Shown here: piece after piece, positions 1 to 6,652 of the stretch
How the letters are laid out: every line of letters begins with the position of its first letter
Numbering within the stretch: position 1 is the first letter of the stretch
Source: CAWVWF01 sp963933885
GTDB taxonomy: Bacteria > Bacteroidota > Bacteroidia > Flavobacteriales_C > GCA-002722245
NCBI GenBank assembly: GCA_963933885.1
Contig: CAWVWF010000072.1
Span: 1-15,399, forward strand
Direction: 5' to 3'
Length of the DNA stretch: 15,399 nucleotides
Notes under the pieces: model-generated
Databases searched by the model: none
Told to the model about the DNA's origin: nothing
Seen by the model: only the letters and a program-made list of their open reading frames with translations
Made by a program: the position numbers and the translations under genes

Positions 1-648
1 ATCTTCACGAATATATTATTGGCCGATGAGATCAATCGTACGCCACCGAAAACTCAAGCAGCTTTATTAGAAGCAATGCAAGAGAAGAAAGTAACAAACA
101 GTGGGACTACATTTGATTTACCGAAACCATTTTTTGTTTTGGCAACTCAAAATCCAATTGATCAAGAAGGAACTTATCCATTACCAGAAGCACAATTAGA
201 TCGATTCATGTTTAATATTTGGGTTGATTATCCAACATTACTAGAAGAGATTGCGATTGTTAAAGCGACTACAGCAGATCATAATGTAACAGTTAACTCT
301 GTTTTAAGTGGTGATGATATCATATACTTCCAACAATTAATCAGAAGAATGCCTATTGCAGATAATGTATTAGAGTACGCTGTTGAATTAGCTGTTAAAA
401 CTAGAAAGGATTCTGGTTTAGCGAGTGAAGAAGTGAAGCAATATTTAGACTGGGGGGCTGGACCAAGAGCTTCTCAATATTTAGTACTTGGAGCAAAAGC
501 CCATGCAGCTTTAAACGGAAAGTATTCTCCGGATATAGAAGATGTAAAAGCAGTTGCTTTACCGATACTAAGACATAGAATTAAAAGAAATTATAGAGCT
601 GATGCCGATGGTGTTACGCTTCAACAAATAATTAATAACCTGCTTTAG
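1..648 (+). CDS. MoxR-family AAA+ ATPase, C-terminal part (5' end outside window)
   Basis: The reading frame is open from the first base, so the gene begins upstream; the TTG at 19 is an internal codon, not the start. Visible in order: Walker B with its flanking motif (LLADEINRTPPKTQAALLEA, residues 7-26), sensor 1 (LATQNP, about residue 46), the PLPEAQLDRF arginine-finger region typical of the AAA_3/MoxR clade, then an alpha-helical lid ending in RHRIKRNY. MoxR ATPases act as chaperone-like factors, often with DUF58 and von Willebrand A proteins. Here the gene is instead followed directly by queE, whose GTG start shares the last G of this TAG stop, so the two are probably co-transcribed and translationally coupled. 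Family assignment is firm; the client of this ATPase cannot be read from the window. Confidence 0.93.
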   Translation: MFTNILLADEINRTPPKTQAALLEAMQEKKVTNSGTTFDLPKPFFVLATQNPIDQEGTYPLPEAQLDRFMFNIWVDYPTLLEEIAIVKATTADHNVTVNSVLSGDDIIYFQQLIRRMPIADNVLEYAVELAVKTRKDSGLASEEVKQYLDWGAGPRASQYLVLGAKAHAALNGKYSPDIEDVKAVALPILRHRIKRNYRADADGVTLQQIINNLL

Positions 649-1298
649 TGAAAGGACTTAATAACTTAACAGAAACGCAAAAAGAACTTCTTGCAAAAGG
701 TGAAATGCTTCCAATTATGGAGGATTTTTACACAATTCAAGGTGAAGGGTTTAACTCAGGTTTAGCTGCGTATTTCATAAGAATAGGAGGGTGTGATGTT
801 GGATGTCATTGGTGTGATGTTAAAGAAAGTTGGGATGCGTCTTTGCATCCGTTAGTCTCTTCAGACAGTATTATTGAAAAAATAAAAACAACAAAAGCCA
901 AGGATATTGTTATCACTGGTGGAGAGCCATCTATTTATAACTTAGATTATTTGTGTAAGATCTTACATGAAAATGGTTTTAGAACTTTTATCGAAACAAG
1001 TGGAGCTCATCCATGGAGTGGAGATTGGGAATGGATATGTTTATCACCAAAGAAAAACATGCCTCCTAAACAAGAAGTATATGAATTAGCGCACGAATTA
1101 AAAGTGATCATTCATAATAAGAATGATTTTAAGTGGGCTGAAGAACATGCTGAAAAAGTAGGTTCGGAATGTAGATTGTTTTTACAACCTGAATGGAGTA
1201 AACGCGAGACTATGATCCCTGAGATTGTAGACTATGTAATGAATAATCCTAAATGGAGTATTAGTTTACAAACACATAAAATAATGCATATTCCTTGA
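648..1298 (+). CDS. queE: 7-carboxy-7-deazaguanine synthase (radical SAM)
   Basis: QueE converts 6-carboxy-5,6,7,8-tetrahydropterin to 7-carboxy-7-deazaguanine in queuosine and deazapurine biosynthesis, using a [4Fe-4S] cluster and S-adenosylmethionine. The protein (216 aa, normal for the family) has the substrate-binding FYTIQGEG motif (residues 27-34), a CxxxCxxC cluster motif in GGCDVGCHWC (Cys49, Cys53, Cys56) and the SAM-binding ITGGEP motif (about 89-94). The GTG start overlaps the moxR stop by one base. It keeps the stretch ahead of LPIMEDFYTIQGEG that I recall from Bacteroidota homologues, and no upstream alternative exists in frame. The stop lies 2 bases before the ATG of the next gene, so the string looks like an operon. 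No other que gene is in the window. Confidence 0.93.
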   Translation: MKGLNNLTETQKELLAKGEMLPIMEDFYTIQGEGFNSGLAAYFIRIGGCDVGCHWCDVKESWDASLHPLVSSDSIIEKIKTTKAKDIVITGGEPSIYNLDYLCKILHENGFRTFIETSGAHPWSGDWEWICLSPKKNMPPKQEVYELAHELKVIIHNKNDFKWAEEHAEKVGSECRLFLQPEWSKRETMIPEIVDYVMNNPKWSISLQTHKIMHIP

Positions 1299-1300
1299 TC

Positions 1301-1660
1301 ATGAAAAAAACATTAATTATTGGAGCAACGAATAACTCAGAACGATATGCATATAAAGCTGCTAACAGACTAGTTGAAGCCGGGTATGAAATTGTTCCTT
1401 TTGGAATTAAGAAAGGAGAAGTTGCAGGTGTTGCAATGGTTAATGAATGGCAACAATTTGAAGGGATTGATACTGTAACAATGTACGTTGGAGCCCCTCG
1501 TCAAGGTGATTATATAAATAAGATTATTTCTATAAAACCAAAGCGTGTAATTTTTAATCCAGGTACTGAGAATCCTGTGTTTGAAGAACAATTAAAAGCT
1601 GCTAACATCGAAGTGGAGGTCGCCTGTACGTTAGTATTACTTTCTTTGAAAAGCTATTAA
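1301..1660 (+). CDS. CoA-binding domain protein (YccU-like)
   Basis: A 119-aa single-domain Rossmann-like protein. It opens with a beta strand and glycine-rich turn (KKTLIIGATNNSERYAYKA, the nucleotide/CoA-binding loop) and has the typical family ending: a strand followed by FNPGTENPVFEEQL and a V-A-C-T-L-V motif. This fits the CoA_binding_2 family, small proteins related to the CoA-binding domain of succinyl-CoA synthetase; their cellular role is not established. An in-frame TTG lies at 1295 inside the queE coding end, but the ATG at 1301 places the first strand directly at the N-terminus as in relatives, so I chose it. It sits 2 bases after queE and 11 bases before apbE, so it is likely part of the same transcript. 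Confidence 0.85.
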   Translation: MKKTLIIGATNNSERYAYKAANRLVEAGYEIVPFGIKKGEVAGVAMVNEWQQFEGIDTVTMYVGAPRQGDYINKIISIKPKRVIFNPGTENPVFEEQLKAANIEVEVACTLVLLSLKSY

Positions 1661-1671
1661 TAAAAGTCGCT

Positions 1672-2640
1672 TTGTCTCGAAACGTTAAATTACTTTTACT
1701 CTTCTTCTTTTCAATACAACTTGTATTTGCTGAAAAAACAGTTTCCAAAAGTTATATGGGGAGTGAATTTCAACTAACACTCTGTGTTACTGATACTAGT
1801 TCATTAAATATTGCATTTGAGGTTGGTTGGAAAGAAATTAATAGAGTAGAAAAATTAATATCATCTTGGATTAATACATCAGAGATTTCTAAAATAAATC
1901 AAGCAGCAGGAATTCAATCTGTTATAGTATCCGAAGAGTTATTTCAACTATTAAAGTATTCTAAAGAAATTCATCAGATTACACAAGGTGCATTTGATTT
2001 AACGATTAAACCAGCGCTTAAAATTTGGGATTGGAAATCAGGAAAGGTTCCTTCTGATGATGAAATTTATAAAGCTATAAACCTAGTAGGATTTCAAAAT
2101 ATAATTTTTAACGATTCTCTTCATTCAGTTTTTCTGCCTTTAAAAGGGATGTCATTAGATCTAGGTGGAATTGGAAAAGGGTATGCCTCATGGTGTGTAG
2201 CAGAGCTTTGGAAGAAAAACGGAATTACATCTGGAGCAATCAATGCTGGAGGGGATTTATTTGTGTTTGGAGAAGCTTGTTCTGATAGTTCTTGGGATGT
2301 GTCTATTAGAAATCCATTTAAGAAAAATGAGATTATATACACAGTTAAACAAACAAATAAAGCAATTGCTACAAGTGGAGATTATGAGCGATTTTTCATA
2401 ATTGATTCCATGAAGTATTCTCATATTTTAAATCCTAAAACTTGCAGGCCAGTTAAAGGAACTACAAGTGTAACTGTGTTTGCCGATAATCCTACTTTAG
2501 CCGACGCATTAGCAACAGCTTTATCCGTAGTGGGCATGAAAGTAGGATTAGATTTAATTAACCAAATTAACGGAGTTGATGCCATCATAATTCAATCAGA
2601 TGGTATGGTCTATTTCTCCAATAAGCTCCAATCCGAGTAG
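1672..2640 (+). CDS. apbE: FAD:protein FMN transferase (ApbE), exported
   Basis: ApbE covalently attaches FMN from FAD to threonine residues of target proteins such as NqrC/RnfG subunits, outside the cytoplasmic membrane. The 322-aa protein starts with a hydrophobic signal peptide (residues 1-20, ending LVFA before EKTV). It then carries the family signatures NAAG-like INQAAG (75-80), DLGGIGKGYA (163-172), AINAGGDLFVFG (189-200), SHILNPKTCRP (250-260) and the metal-site segment TLADALATA (275-283). The usual glycine in LNPKTGRP is a cysteine here (residue 258), a minor oddity. The TTG start at 1672 is chosen because the next ATG (Met29) would remove the signal peptide; no ATG lies between the preceding stop and 1672. 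No flavinylated partner is in the window. Confidence 0.92.
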   Translation: MSRNVKLLLLFFFSIQLVFAEKTVSKSYMGSEFQLTLCVTDTSSLNIAFEVGWKEINRVEKLISSWINTSEISKINQAAGIQSVIVSEELFQLLKYSKEIHQITQGAFDLTIKPALKIWDWKSGKVPSDDEIYKAINLVGFQNIIFNDSLHSVFLPLKGMSLDLGGIGKGYASWCVAELWKKNGITSGAINAGGDLFVFGEACSDSSWDVSIRNPFKKNEIIYTVKQTNKAIATSGDYERFFIIDSMKYSHILNPKTCRPVKGTTSVTVFADNPTLADALATALSVVGMKVGLDLINQINGVDAIIIQSDGMVYFSNKLQSE

Positions 2641-2664
2641 ATACCATAGGCTGAAATCATAAAA

Positions 2665-2680
2665 TATGATATAAATCATA
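2665..2680. promoter_or_regulatory. Palindrome resembling an FNR/CRP-family operator
   Basis: TATGAT-ATAA-ATCATA is a perfect 6-bp inverted repeat with a 4-base spacer. It is close to the FNR consensus TTGAT-N4-ATCAA (arms ATGAT and ATCAT). It lies 66 bp upstream of ccoS; cbb3 oxidase genes are commonly regulated by oxygen-responsive FNR-type proteins. The regulatory role is inferred from sequence similarity and position only, and no convincing Bacteroidota -7 element is placed at a fixed distance from it. Confidence 0.3.
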
Positions 2681-2746
2681 CTTCGATCTAATCTGTGTCA
2701 TTTTAAAACAACAAGTCTTTTTTGATCTTTGAATAAATTCGAAAAG

Positions 2747-2908
2747 ATGAGTGTTGTAGTTATTTTAATAGGAGTAAGTCTGATGGTAGCAATTACCTTT
2801 TTAGGCTTATTTATTTGGTCTGTTTCTACAGGTCAATTCGATGATGACTATACGCCAGCTTTAAGAATGTTAGATGACGATAACTTAAATGGAGACAAAA
2901 ATGAATAG
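2747..2908 (+). CDS. ccoS: cbb3-type cytochrome oxidase assembly protein CcoS
   Basis: A 53-aa inner-membrane protein: a short N-terminal stretch, one transmembrane helix (about residues 4-25, VVILIGVSLMVAITFLGLF) and the signature tail WSVSTGQFDDDYTPALRML. Length and motif fit CcoS, a small factor needed for cofactor insertion into cbb3 oxidase, usually encoded between ccoI and ccoN. Here the gene appears intact but its partners do not follow: ccoN/ccoO are missing, and a ccoP remnant continues in the same frame directly after the TAG stop. The ATG start gives the normal family N-terminus. CcoS is therefore probably an orphan unless a second oxidase locus exists elsewhere. Confidence 0.88.
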   Translation: MSVVVILIGVSLMVAITFLGLFIWSVSTGQFDDDYTPALRMLDDDNLNGDKNE

Positions 2909-3458
2909 CATATAATCTTAACTGATCATGAGTACGATGGGATTAGAGAGTTGGACAATAACTTACCACCTTGGTGGATCTATGGATTCTATTTTTGTAT
3001 TCTTTGGGGAGTTGCATATTTCACACATTATCACGTGATGGAACTTGGAAATTCAAGTGCTGATGAATATAATACTGAAATGACAGAAGCAAAAGAAGCA
3101 GTATCAGCTTATATTGCTACAATGAAAGATTTAATCACAATTGAAAACGTTGTCTATTTGGAAGATGTTCCTTCTATTGCAGAAGGTAGAGACTTGTTTT
3201 TAACACACTGTTCTGCTTGTTATTTAGAAGATGGACGAGGTGAAATTGGACCAAACTTAACAGGTAAATATTGGTTAAACAGAGGAGATGTAAAAAGCAT
3301 TTTCAAAGTTGTTAGAGATGGTAAGAAAGAGCTGCCTAGTTGGGAATCTACTTTATAAACAAAAGGAGTTCAAAAAGTTATTTCCTTTGTACATAGTATT
3401 CAAGGGAGTAATCCCAAAAAATGCTAAAGTTGTAGAAGGATTAGAATGTAAAGAGTAG
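2909..3458 (+). pseudogene. ccoP: Decayed ccoP (cbb3 oxidase cytochrome c subunit), 5'-truncated
   Basis: Directly after the ccoS stop, in the same frame, the sequence reads DHEYDGIRELDNNLPPWW followed by a membrane segment and a C-terminal cytochrome c domain, the typical CcoP order. No proper start codon precedes DHEYDG; a TTG at 2951 is the first candidate. The haem motif reads CSACY instead of CxxCH (His to Tyr, near residue 95 counted from 2951). The region that normally carries the Met haem ligand before SW reads KKELPSW, with no Met. A TAA at 3356-3358 interrupts the frame, yet coding similarity continues (KGVQKVISFVHSIQGSNP). An extra A in the AAAAAA run at 3416-3421 then shifts the frame, after which NAKVVEGLECKE finishes at the TAG ending at 3458. 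ccoN/ccoO, expected between ccoS and ccoP, are absent, so a large deletion probably joined ccoS to this remnant. Confidence 0.85.
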
Positions 3459-3480
3459 CCTTTTTTTATTTTAAAATCTC

Positions 3481-3619
3481 GTACTTTTTGATTTTCAATC
3501 TAAAAGGTAAACTATCCGATTTGTAATCGGTATTCAACTAACTAATTATCATTGTATGCCGATTGATAAATCGGATCTTTTACCTTCTAGATTACCGCTT
3601 CGCTCAAATCAAGAAGTAC
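3481..3619. repeat. Dispersed structured repeat, copy 1 (139 bp, complete)
   Basis: Bounded by GTAC at both ends. The element is a long imperfect inverted repeat made of four smaller palindromes: left-end hairpin (CTTTTTGATT ... AATCTAAAAG), an inner hairpin (CCGATT-tgt-AATCGG), its partner near the right arm (CCGATT-gata-AATCGG), and a right-end hairpin (CTTCTAGATT ... AATCAAGAAG). The left pair is the reverse complement of the right pair, so the whole can also fold as one long hairpin. No ORF inside. It follows the ccoP remnant and ends beside the decayed gene tail at 3632-3722. Confidence 0.93.
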
Positions 3620-3631
3620 TGTGTACGCGGA

Positions 3632-3722
3632 CTACCTATTTTTCCTTTTCCGAAAATACCTCTTCTAAAAACCTGAATTATCTTCTATAACTTTTATATC
3701 GTAAAGTGTAAAGAATTGACCG
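3632..3722 (-). pseudogene. Duplicated, decayed 3' tail of the NTR-like gene
   Basis: Read on the minus strand this stretch encodes LYDIKVIEDNSGF-stop-KRYFRKRKNR-stop. This matches the C-terminus of the intact gene at 4098-4565 (VYDIKVLEGDLKFLEDNSGF W KRYFRKRKNK), with an in-frame loss of 7 codons and a TGG-to-TAG change at 3665-3667. No upstream part of the gene accompanies it; similarity fades near 3725, just before repeat copy 2. Both the tail and its duplicate abut a repeat copy on the same side, so gene tail and repeat were duplicated together. Confidence 0.8.
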
Positions 3723-3734
3723 ATCTCGTACCTC

Positions 3735-3832
3735 GTACTTTTTGATTTTCAATCTAAAAGTTAAACTATCCGATTTATAATCGGTATTCAACCTAACTAA
3801 TAATCATTGTATGCCGATTGATAACCAAGTAC
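3735..3832. repeat. Dispersed structured repeat, copy 2 (98 bp, right arm deleted)
   Basis: Starts GTACTTTTTGATTTTCAATC like the other copies and matches copy 1 through the central loop to CCGATTGATAA, then jumps to CAAGTAC. About 43 bases of the right arm are missing (the AATCGG half of the second inner hairpin and most of the right-end hairpin), but the terminal GTAC is retained. Confidence 0.88.
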
Positions 3833-3920
3833 GGATTTGTGAAATATGGTTGGCTAATTTAATGGCCTTGTCTTTCGAATTTTTATTTTGAGTAATGACT
3901 ACTATATTTAATCTTTTCAT
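3804..3920 (-). other. Small open frame of 38 codons between repeats, possibly a gene fragment
   Basis: An ATG at 3920 opens a frame beginning MKRLNIVVITQNKNSKDK and ending inside repeat copy 2 at a TGA. The first 27 residues look protein-like (charged and amphipathic), while the rest is encoded by the repeat. It may be the N-terminus of a gene cut by the rearrangement, or chance. I recognise no family. It is the only content I see in the 113 bp between copies 2 and 3. Confidence 0.2.
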
Positions 3921-3945
3921 GTTAATATTAATCTTCGCGCCCACA

Positions 3946-4086
3946 GTACTTTTTGATTTTCAATCTAAAAGATAAACTATCCGATTTATCAATCGGTATT
4001 CGATCCAATTAATGATCATTACATACCGATTGATAAATCGGAACTTTTACCTTCTAGATTACCGTTTCACTCAAATCAAGAAGTAC
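3946..4086. repeat. Dispersed structured repeat, copy 3 (141 bp, complete)
   Basis: Complete copy with GTAC at both ends and all four palindromes. The central loop differs from copies 1 and 4 while stems are kept. It ends 11 bp beyond the stop codon of the minus-strand NTR-like gene, so it lies in that operon's 3' flank and could act in transcript ending or stability (inference). Confidence 0.93.
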
Positions 4087-4097
4087 GGTGTGAGGGG

Positions 4098-4565
4098 CTA
4101 CTTGTTTTTTCTTTTACGAAAATATCGTTTCCAAAATCCTGAATTATCTTCTAGGAATTTTAGATCTCCTTCTAGAACTTTTATATCGTAAACAATTGAT
4201 CGATTCTTTTTACTTAGATTCTGAGATCTAGTGCATAAGTCAGTTTCTAAATGGCCTTTGTAATTGTATGCAAAGAACAACCATTCTTCACCTTCTTTCA
4301 CATCTAATCCGCACGCACCTCCACTTACAGGGCCTTGTACTTTTAGAATAGAGTCGGTTGACTCTCCATTATATAGAATAGTAACTTTTATGGATATTTC
4401 TTGCTGCATTTCAGCCACCATTTCAACCTTCTTTACCGTGCCTTTAATAATAAGAGGATAGTTGATATAAACACTATCATTTATTTCTTTTACCGTTTCA
4501 CAAGAACATGAGTATGATTGAAAAGTGCAAAGTAATCCCAGTAATATAGTAAGCGTTATTTTCAT
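4098..4565 (-). CDS. Secreted NTR/TIMP-like domain protein
   Basis: A 155-aa protein with a signal peptide (residues 1-19) ending just before CSCE. Starting the mature chain with Cys-x-Cys is the hallmark of netrin-like/TIMP-type (OB-fold) domains. The rest fits bacterial members: VYINYPLIIKGTVKKVE strand, VTILYNGESTDSILKVQGP, then GGACGLDVKEGEEWLFFAY and DLCTRSQNL, giving two further cysteines able to pair with the first two. In animals the domain inhibits metalloproteases; the role in bacteria is not known. The basic tail (WKRYFRKRKNK) is unusual and is the part found duplicated at 3632-3722. The ATG overlaps the stop of the upstream GNAT gene (ATGA), indicating translational coupling in a three-gene operon. 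Confidence 0.7.
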   Translation of the reverse strand: MKITLTILLGLLCTFQSYSCSCETVKEINDSVYINYPLIIKGTVKKVEMVAEMQQEISIKVTILYNGESTDSILKVQGPVSGGACGLDVKEGEEWLFFAYNYKGHLETDLCTRSQNLSKKNRSIVYDIKVLEGDLKFLEDNSGFWKRYFRKRKNK

Positions 4566-5095
4566 TTAGTCTGGTTGGTTTTAACGTAAACTAAAGTGTC
4601 GTAATATTCTCCATTAGAAAAGAAGTTTTTCTTTAAATGAGCTTTTTGAATAAAGCCAGTGTTTTCCAATACCTTTTTTGAGTTTGTATTAGAAGGATCA
4701 ATATGAGCTTCAATACTTAAGAGTTTGAGTTCATTAAATCCATATTCTATTGTTGCATTAATTGCTTCGGTAACAAACCCTTTTTTTCTGTAATCCTTAT
4801 TCAATCCAAACCCAATTTCAGCTTTCACATTTGGCTCCCAATTATGGAAGCCAACAGTACCAACGACCTTATTGTTTTCTTTTAGTTGTATTCCCCATTG
4901 AACTCCAGTTTTAGCCTTGAGGTTATTTTCCCAATCTAAAATAACTTTTGAAGTTTGCTCGATTTTTTTGAATTGAATGATTCCATAGAAATGACACAAG
5001 TATTCATCTGTATACATTTCATGAATATCATTAGTATGCTCTGGTAATATATGAATCAGTTGAGTTCTTTCGGTTGTGATTTCCTGAAGTTTCAT
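4562..5095 (-). CDS. GNAT-family N-acetyltransferase (RimJ/RimL type)
   Basis: A 177-aa single-domain protein of the Acetyltransf_3 type. It starts with the typical TERTQLIHILPEH strand. The acetyl-CoA-binding strand and loop read EIGFGLNKDYRKKGFVTEA (residues 93-111; the pyrophosphate loop is R-K-K-G-F-V, a mild variant of Q/RxxGxG/A). It ends with DPSNTNSKKVLENTGF (134-148), characteristic of RimJ/RimL-like enzymes that acetylate protein N-termini or small molecules. The substrate cannot be inferred. The gene begins 5 bases after the stop of the DUF2130 gene and its own stop overlaps the start of the NTR-like gene, so all three are probably one transcript. Confidence 0.88.
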   Translation of the reverse strand: MKLQEITTERTQLIHILPEHTNDIHEMYTDEYLCHFYGIIQFKKIEQTSKVILDWENNLKAKTGVQWGIQLKENNKVVGTVGFHNWEPNVKAEIGFGLNKDYRKKGFVTEAINATIEYGFNELKLLSIEAHIDPSNTNSKKVLENTGFIQKAHLKKNFFSNGEYYDTLVYVKTNQTK

Positions 5096-5100
5096 ACAGC

Positions 5101-6429
5101 TTACAATCCTTCAAATTTAGATTTCATAGTAGGATTTCCTCTCGTTAATTTCTTAATTGTTAAATCCTCAGCTTTCTTATTCGCTAAACGTAAGTTGTTT
5201 TCGGAAGACAATAATCCGTCTTTTACTTTTTGCAGACTGTTAATACTCTTGTCTATATCTTCAATTGCCTTATGGAATTTCTTGCTTGCCAAATCATAGT
5301 TTCTTGCAAACCCTTCTTTGAAGTTATTCATGTCTTCCTCAAAATTCGTAATGTCTACATTTTGATTTCTCATCAAATTCAGCTCTGCTTTATACTTCAT
5401 AGAATTTAAAGCAGCATTACGGAGTAGGGTAATGATAGGTATGAAAAATTGTGGACGAACCACGTACATCTTTTCGTATTTATAAGAAACATCTACAATA
5501 CCTGTATTGTACAGCTCACTTTCAGCTTCAATTAAGGAAACCAAAACAGCGTATTCACATTTTTTCTGAATACGATCTTTATCTAATTCTTTAAAGAAAT
5601 CTTCATTTCTCTTTTTAGTAGCAGTTTCATCGCCCTCATTTTTCATTTCAAACATGATGGAAATAATCTCATTTCCAGCTTCATCATTTTCTCTGTAGAT
5701 AAAATCACCCTTACTACCTTCTCTAGAATCATTGTCTTTCTCAAAATAAGCATTCTGAAAACCAGTAGCTCTAAGCTTATTGAATTCTGCTTCACAATGT
5801 TGTTCAAGCGTTTCTCCAATCATTTTAGTAGACAGCTTTAATTTCATGTCTTTTCGAAGCGTAATCTCTTCCTCTTTAAGCTTTATGATGTCGTCTTTAG
5901 TTTTTAGTTCAGTTGTGAACTTTTCGTTTAAAGACTTTTCAAGTAATTGTTTTTCTGTCTCTTTATTCTTCAGATTGTTAGCCAAATCATCACGCTCTTT
6001 TTCAATCAACCTTACTGCTTCAGCAACAGAGAGTTTTTGATTCAACTCTGCATTCTGGATTTTCGCTCTCATTTCAGAAAGCTCAGCTTGATTCTTGGCC
6101 AATTGATCAGAAAGTTCACGTTCTTTATTTACCTTCAATTCATTAACCTTAGCTTGGTTCTTGGCTAATTGATCAGAAAGTTCACGTTCTTTAGCTACTC
6201 TTAATTCATTGATCTCTCTATCCTTTTTAACAATATGATCCTTCAATTTGTTCTTAAGATTCGCTTCAGCCAACATTACAGCATTCTCCTTTTCCTTTTC
6301 AGCGAGGTCTAATCTGTTTTGTAATTCCTCGTCAAATTTCTGATCTCTAACTTGTTTTAAAATATCTGCAAAACCAGCTTGATCAACTTTAAAAACCTTT
6401 TTACAATTTGGACAATTAATATCGTTCAT
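5101..6429 (-). CDS. DUF2130 protein: zinc-ribbon half, long coiled coil, nuclease-like C-terminus
   Basis: The 442-aa protein begins with a single CPNC knuckle (Cys6, Cys9); a second CxxC that would complete a zinc ribbon is not evident. Residues about 25-195 are charged, Glu/Lys-rich coiled coil with a 22-residue tandem repeat (78-99 and 100-121). The conserved DUF2130 region follows (from about 195), with KGDFIY (240-245) and IMFEMKNE (258-265). Asp242 followed by Glu261-x-Lys263 at the end of a strand resembles a PD-(D/E)xK nuclease core; this is my inference. Function of the family is unestablished. It is the first gene of the minus-strand operon, and repeat copy 4 lies 81 bp upstream of its ATG, within its likely promoter/leader region. 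Confidence 0.85.
   Translation of the reverse strand: MNDINCPNCKKVFKVDQAGFADILKQVRDQKFDEELQNRLDLAEKEKENAVMLAEANLKNKLKDHIVKKDREINELRVAKERELSDQLAKNQAKVNELKVNKERELSDQLAKNQAELSEMRAKIQNAELNQKLSVAEAVRLIEKERDDLANNLKNKETEKQLLEKSLNEKFTTELKTKDDIIKLKEEEITLRKDMKLKLSTKMIGETLEQHCEAEFNKLRATGFQNAYFEKDNDSREGSKGDFIYRENDEAGNEIISIMFEMKNEGDETATKKRNEDFFKELDKDRIQKKCEYAVLVSLIEAESELYNTGIVDVSYKYEKMYVVRPQFFIPIITLLRNAALNSMKYKAELNLMRNQNVDITNFEEDMNNFKEGFARNYDLASKKFHKAIEDIDKSINSLQKVKDGLLSSENNLRLANKKAEDLTIKKLTRGNPTMKSKFEGL
6067..6198 (-). repeat. 66-bp tandem duplication inside the DUF2130 coiled coil
   Basis: Two adjacent 66-bp units encode 22-residue segments sharing KERELSDQLAKNQA. Identity at the DNA level is high (both contain GATCAGAAAGTTCACGTTC on the plus strand, at 6105 and 6171), which suggests a recent duplication. 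22 residues equals two hendecads, so coiled-coil phase is preserved. Confidence 0.85.
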
Positions 6430-6509
6430 TTTCTGATCTTTTTAAAATAAGTAGAGTAGTAGAAACTAGGTACTAAAATAGAAAAATTAAGACGAAATTA
6501 CTACCCTTA

Positions 6510-6652
6510 GTACTTTTTGATTTTCAATCTAAAAGGTGAATTATCCGATTTGTCAATCGGTATTAAATGCAAGTAACTCCACAGTTGAATACCGATTGAT
6601 AAATCGGATAGTTTATCTTCTAGATTTCCGTTCCACTCAAATCAAGTAGTAC
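6510..6652. repeat. Dispersed structured repeat, copy 4 (143 bp, complete)
   Basis: Same orientation and ends as copies 1-3, 2.4 kb away from copy 3. Stems are conserved while the central loop (TAAATGCAAGTAACTCCACA) is unrelated to that of copies 1-3. It lies in the intergenic region between the DUF2130 operon and the large secreted protein, which are transcribed divergently. No target-site duplication outside the GTAC ends is visible. Confidence 0.93.

Noticed and set aside
1295..1660. TTG at 1295 as start of the CoA-binding protein
   Set aside because: It adds only two residues and overlaps the queE end; the ATG at 1301 is better placed.
2929..2950. ATG at 2929 as a start for the ccoP remnant
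   Set aside because: It is in a different frame from the CcoP-like sequence and does not lead into it.
3481..4086. CRISPR-like or tandem array from the three clustered repeats
   Set aside because: Repeats are 98-141 bp with unequal spacing, the intervening sequences include gene fragments, and no cas gene is present.
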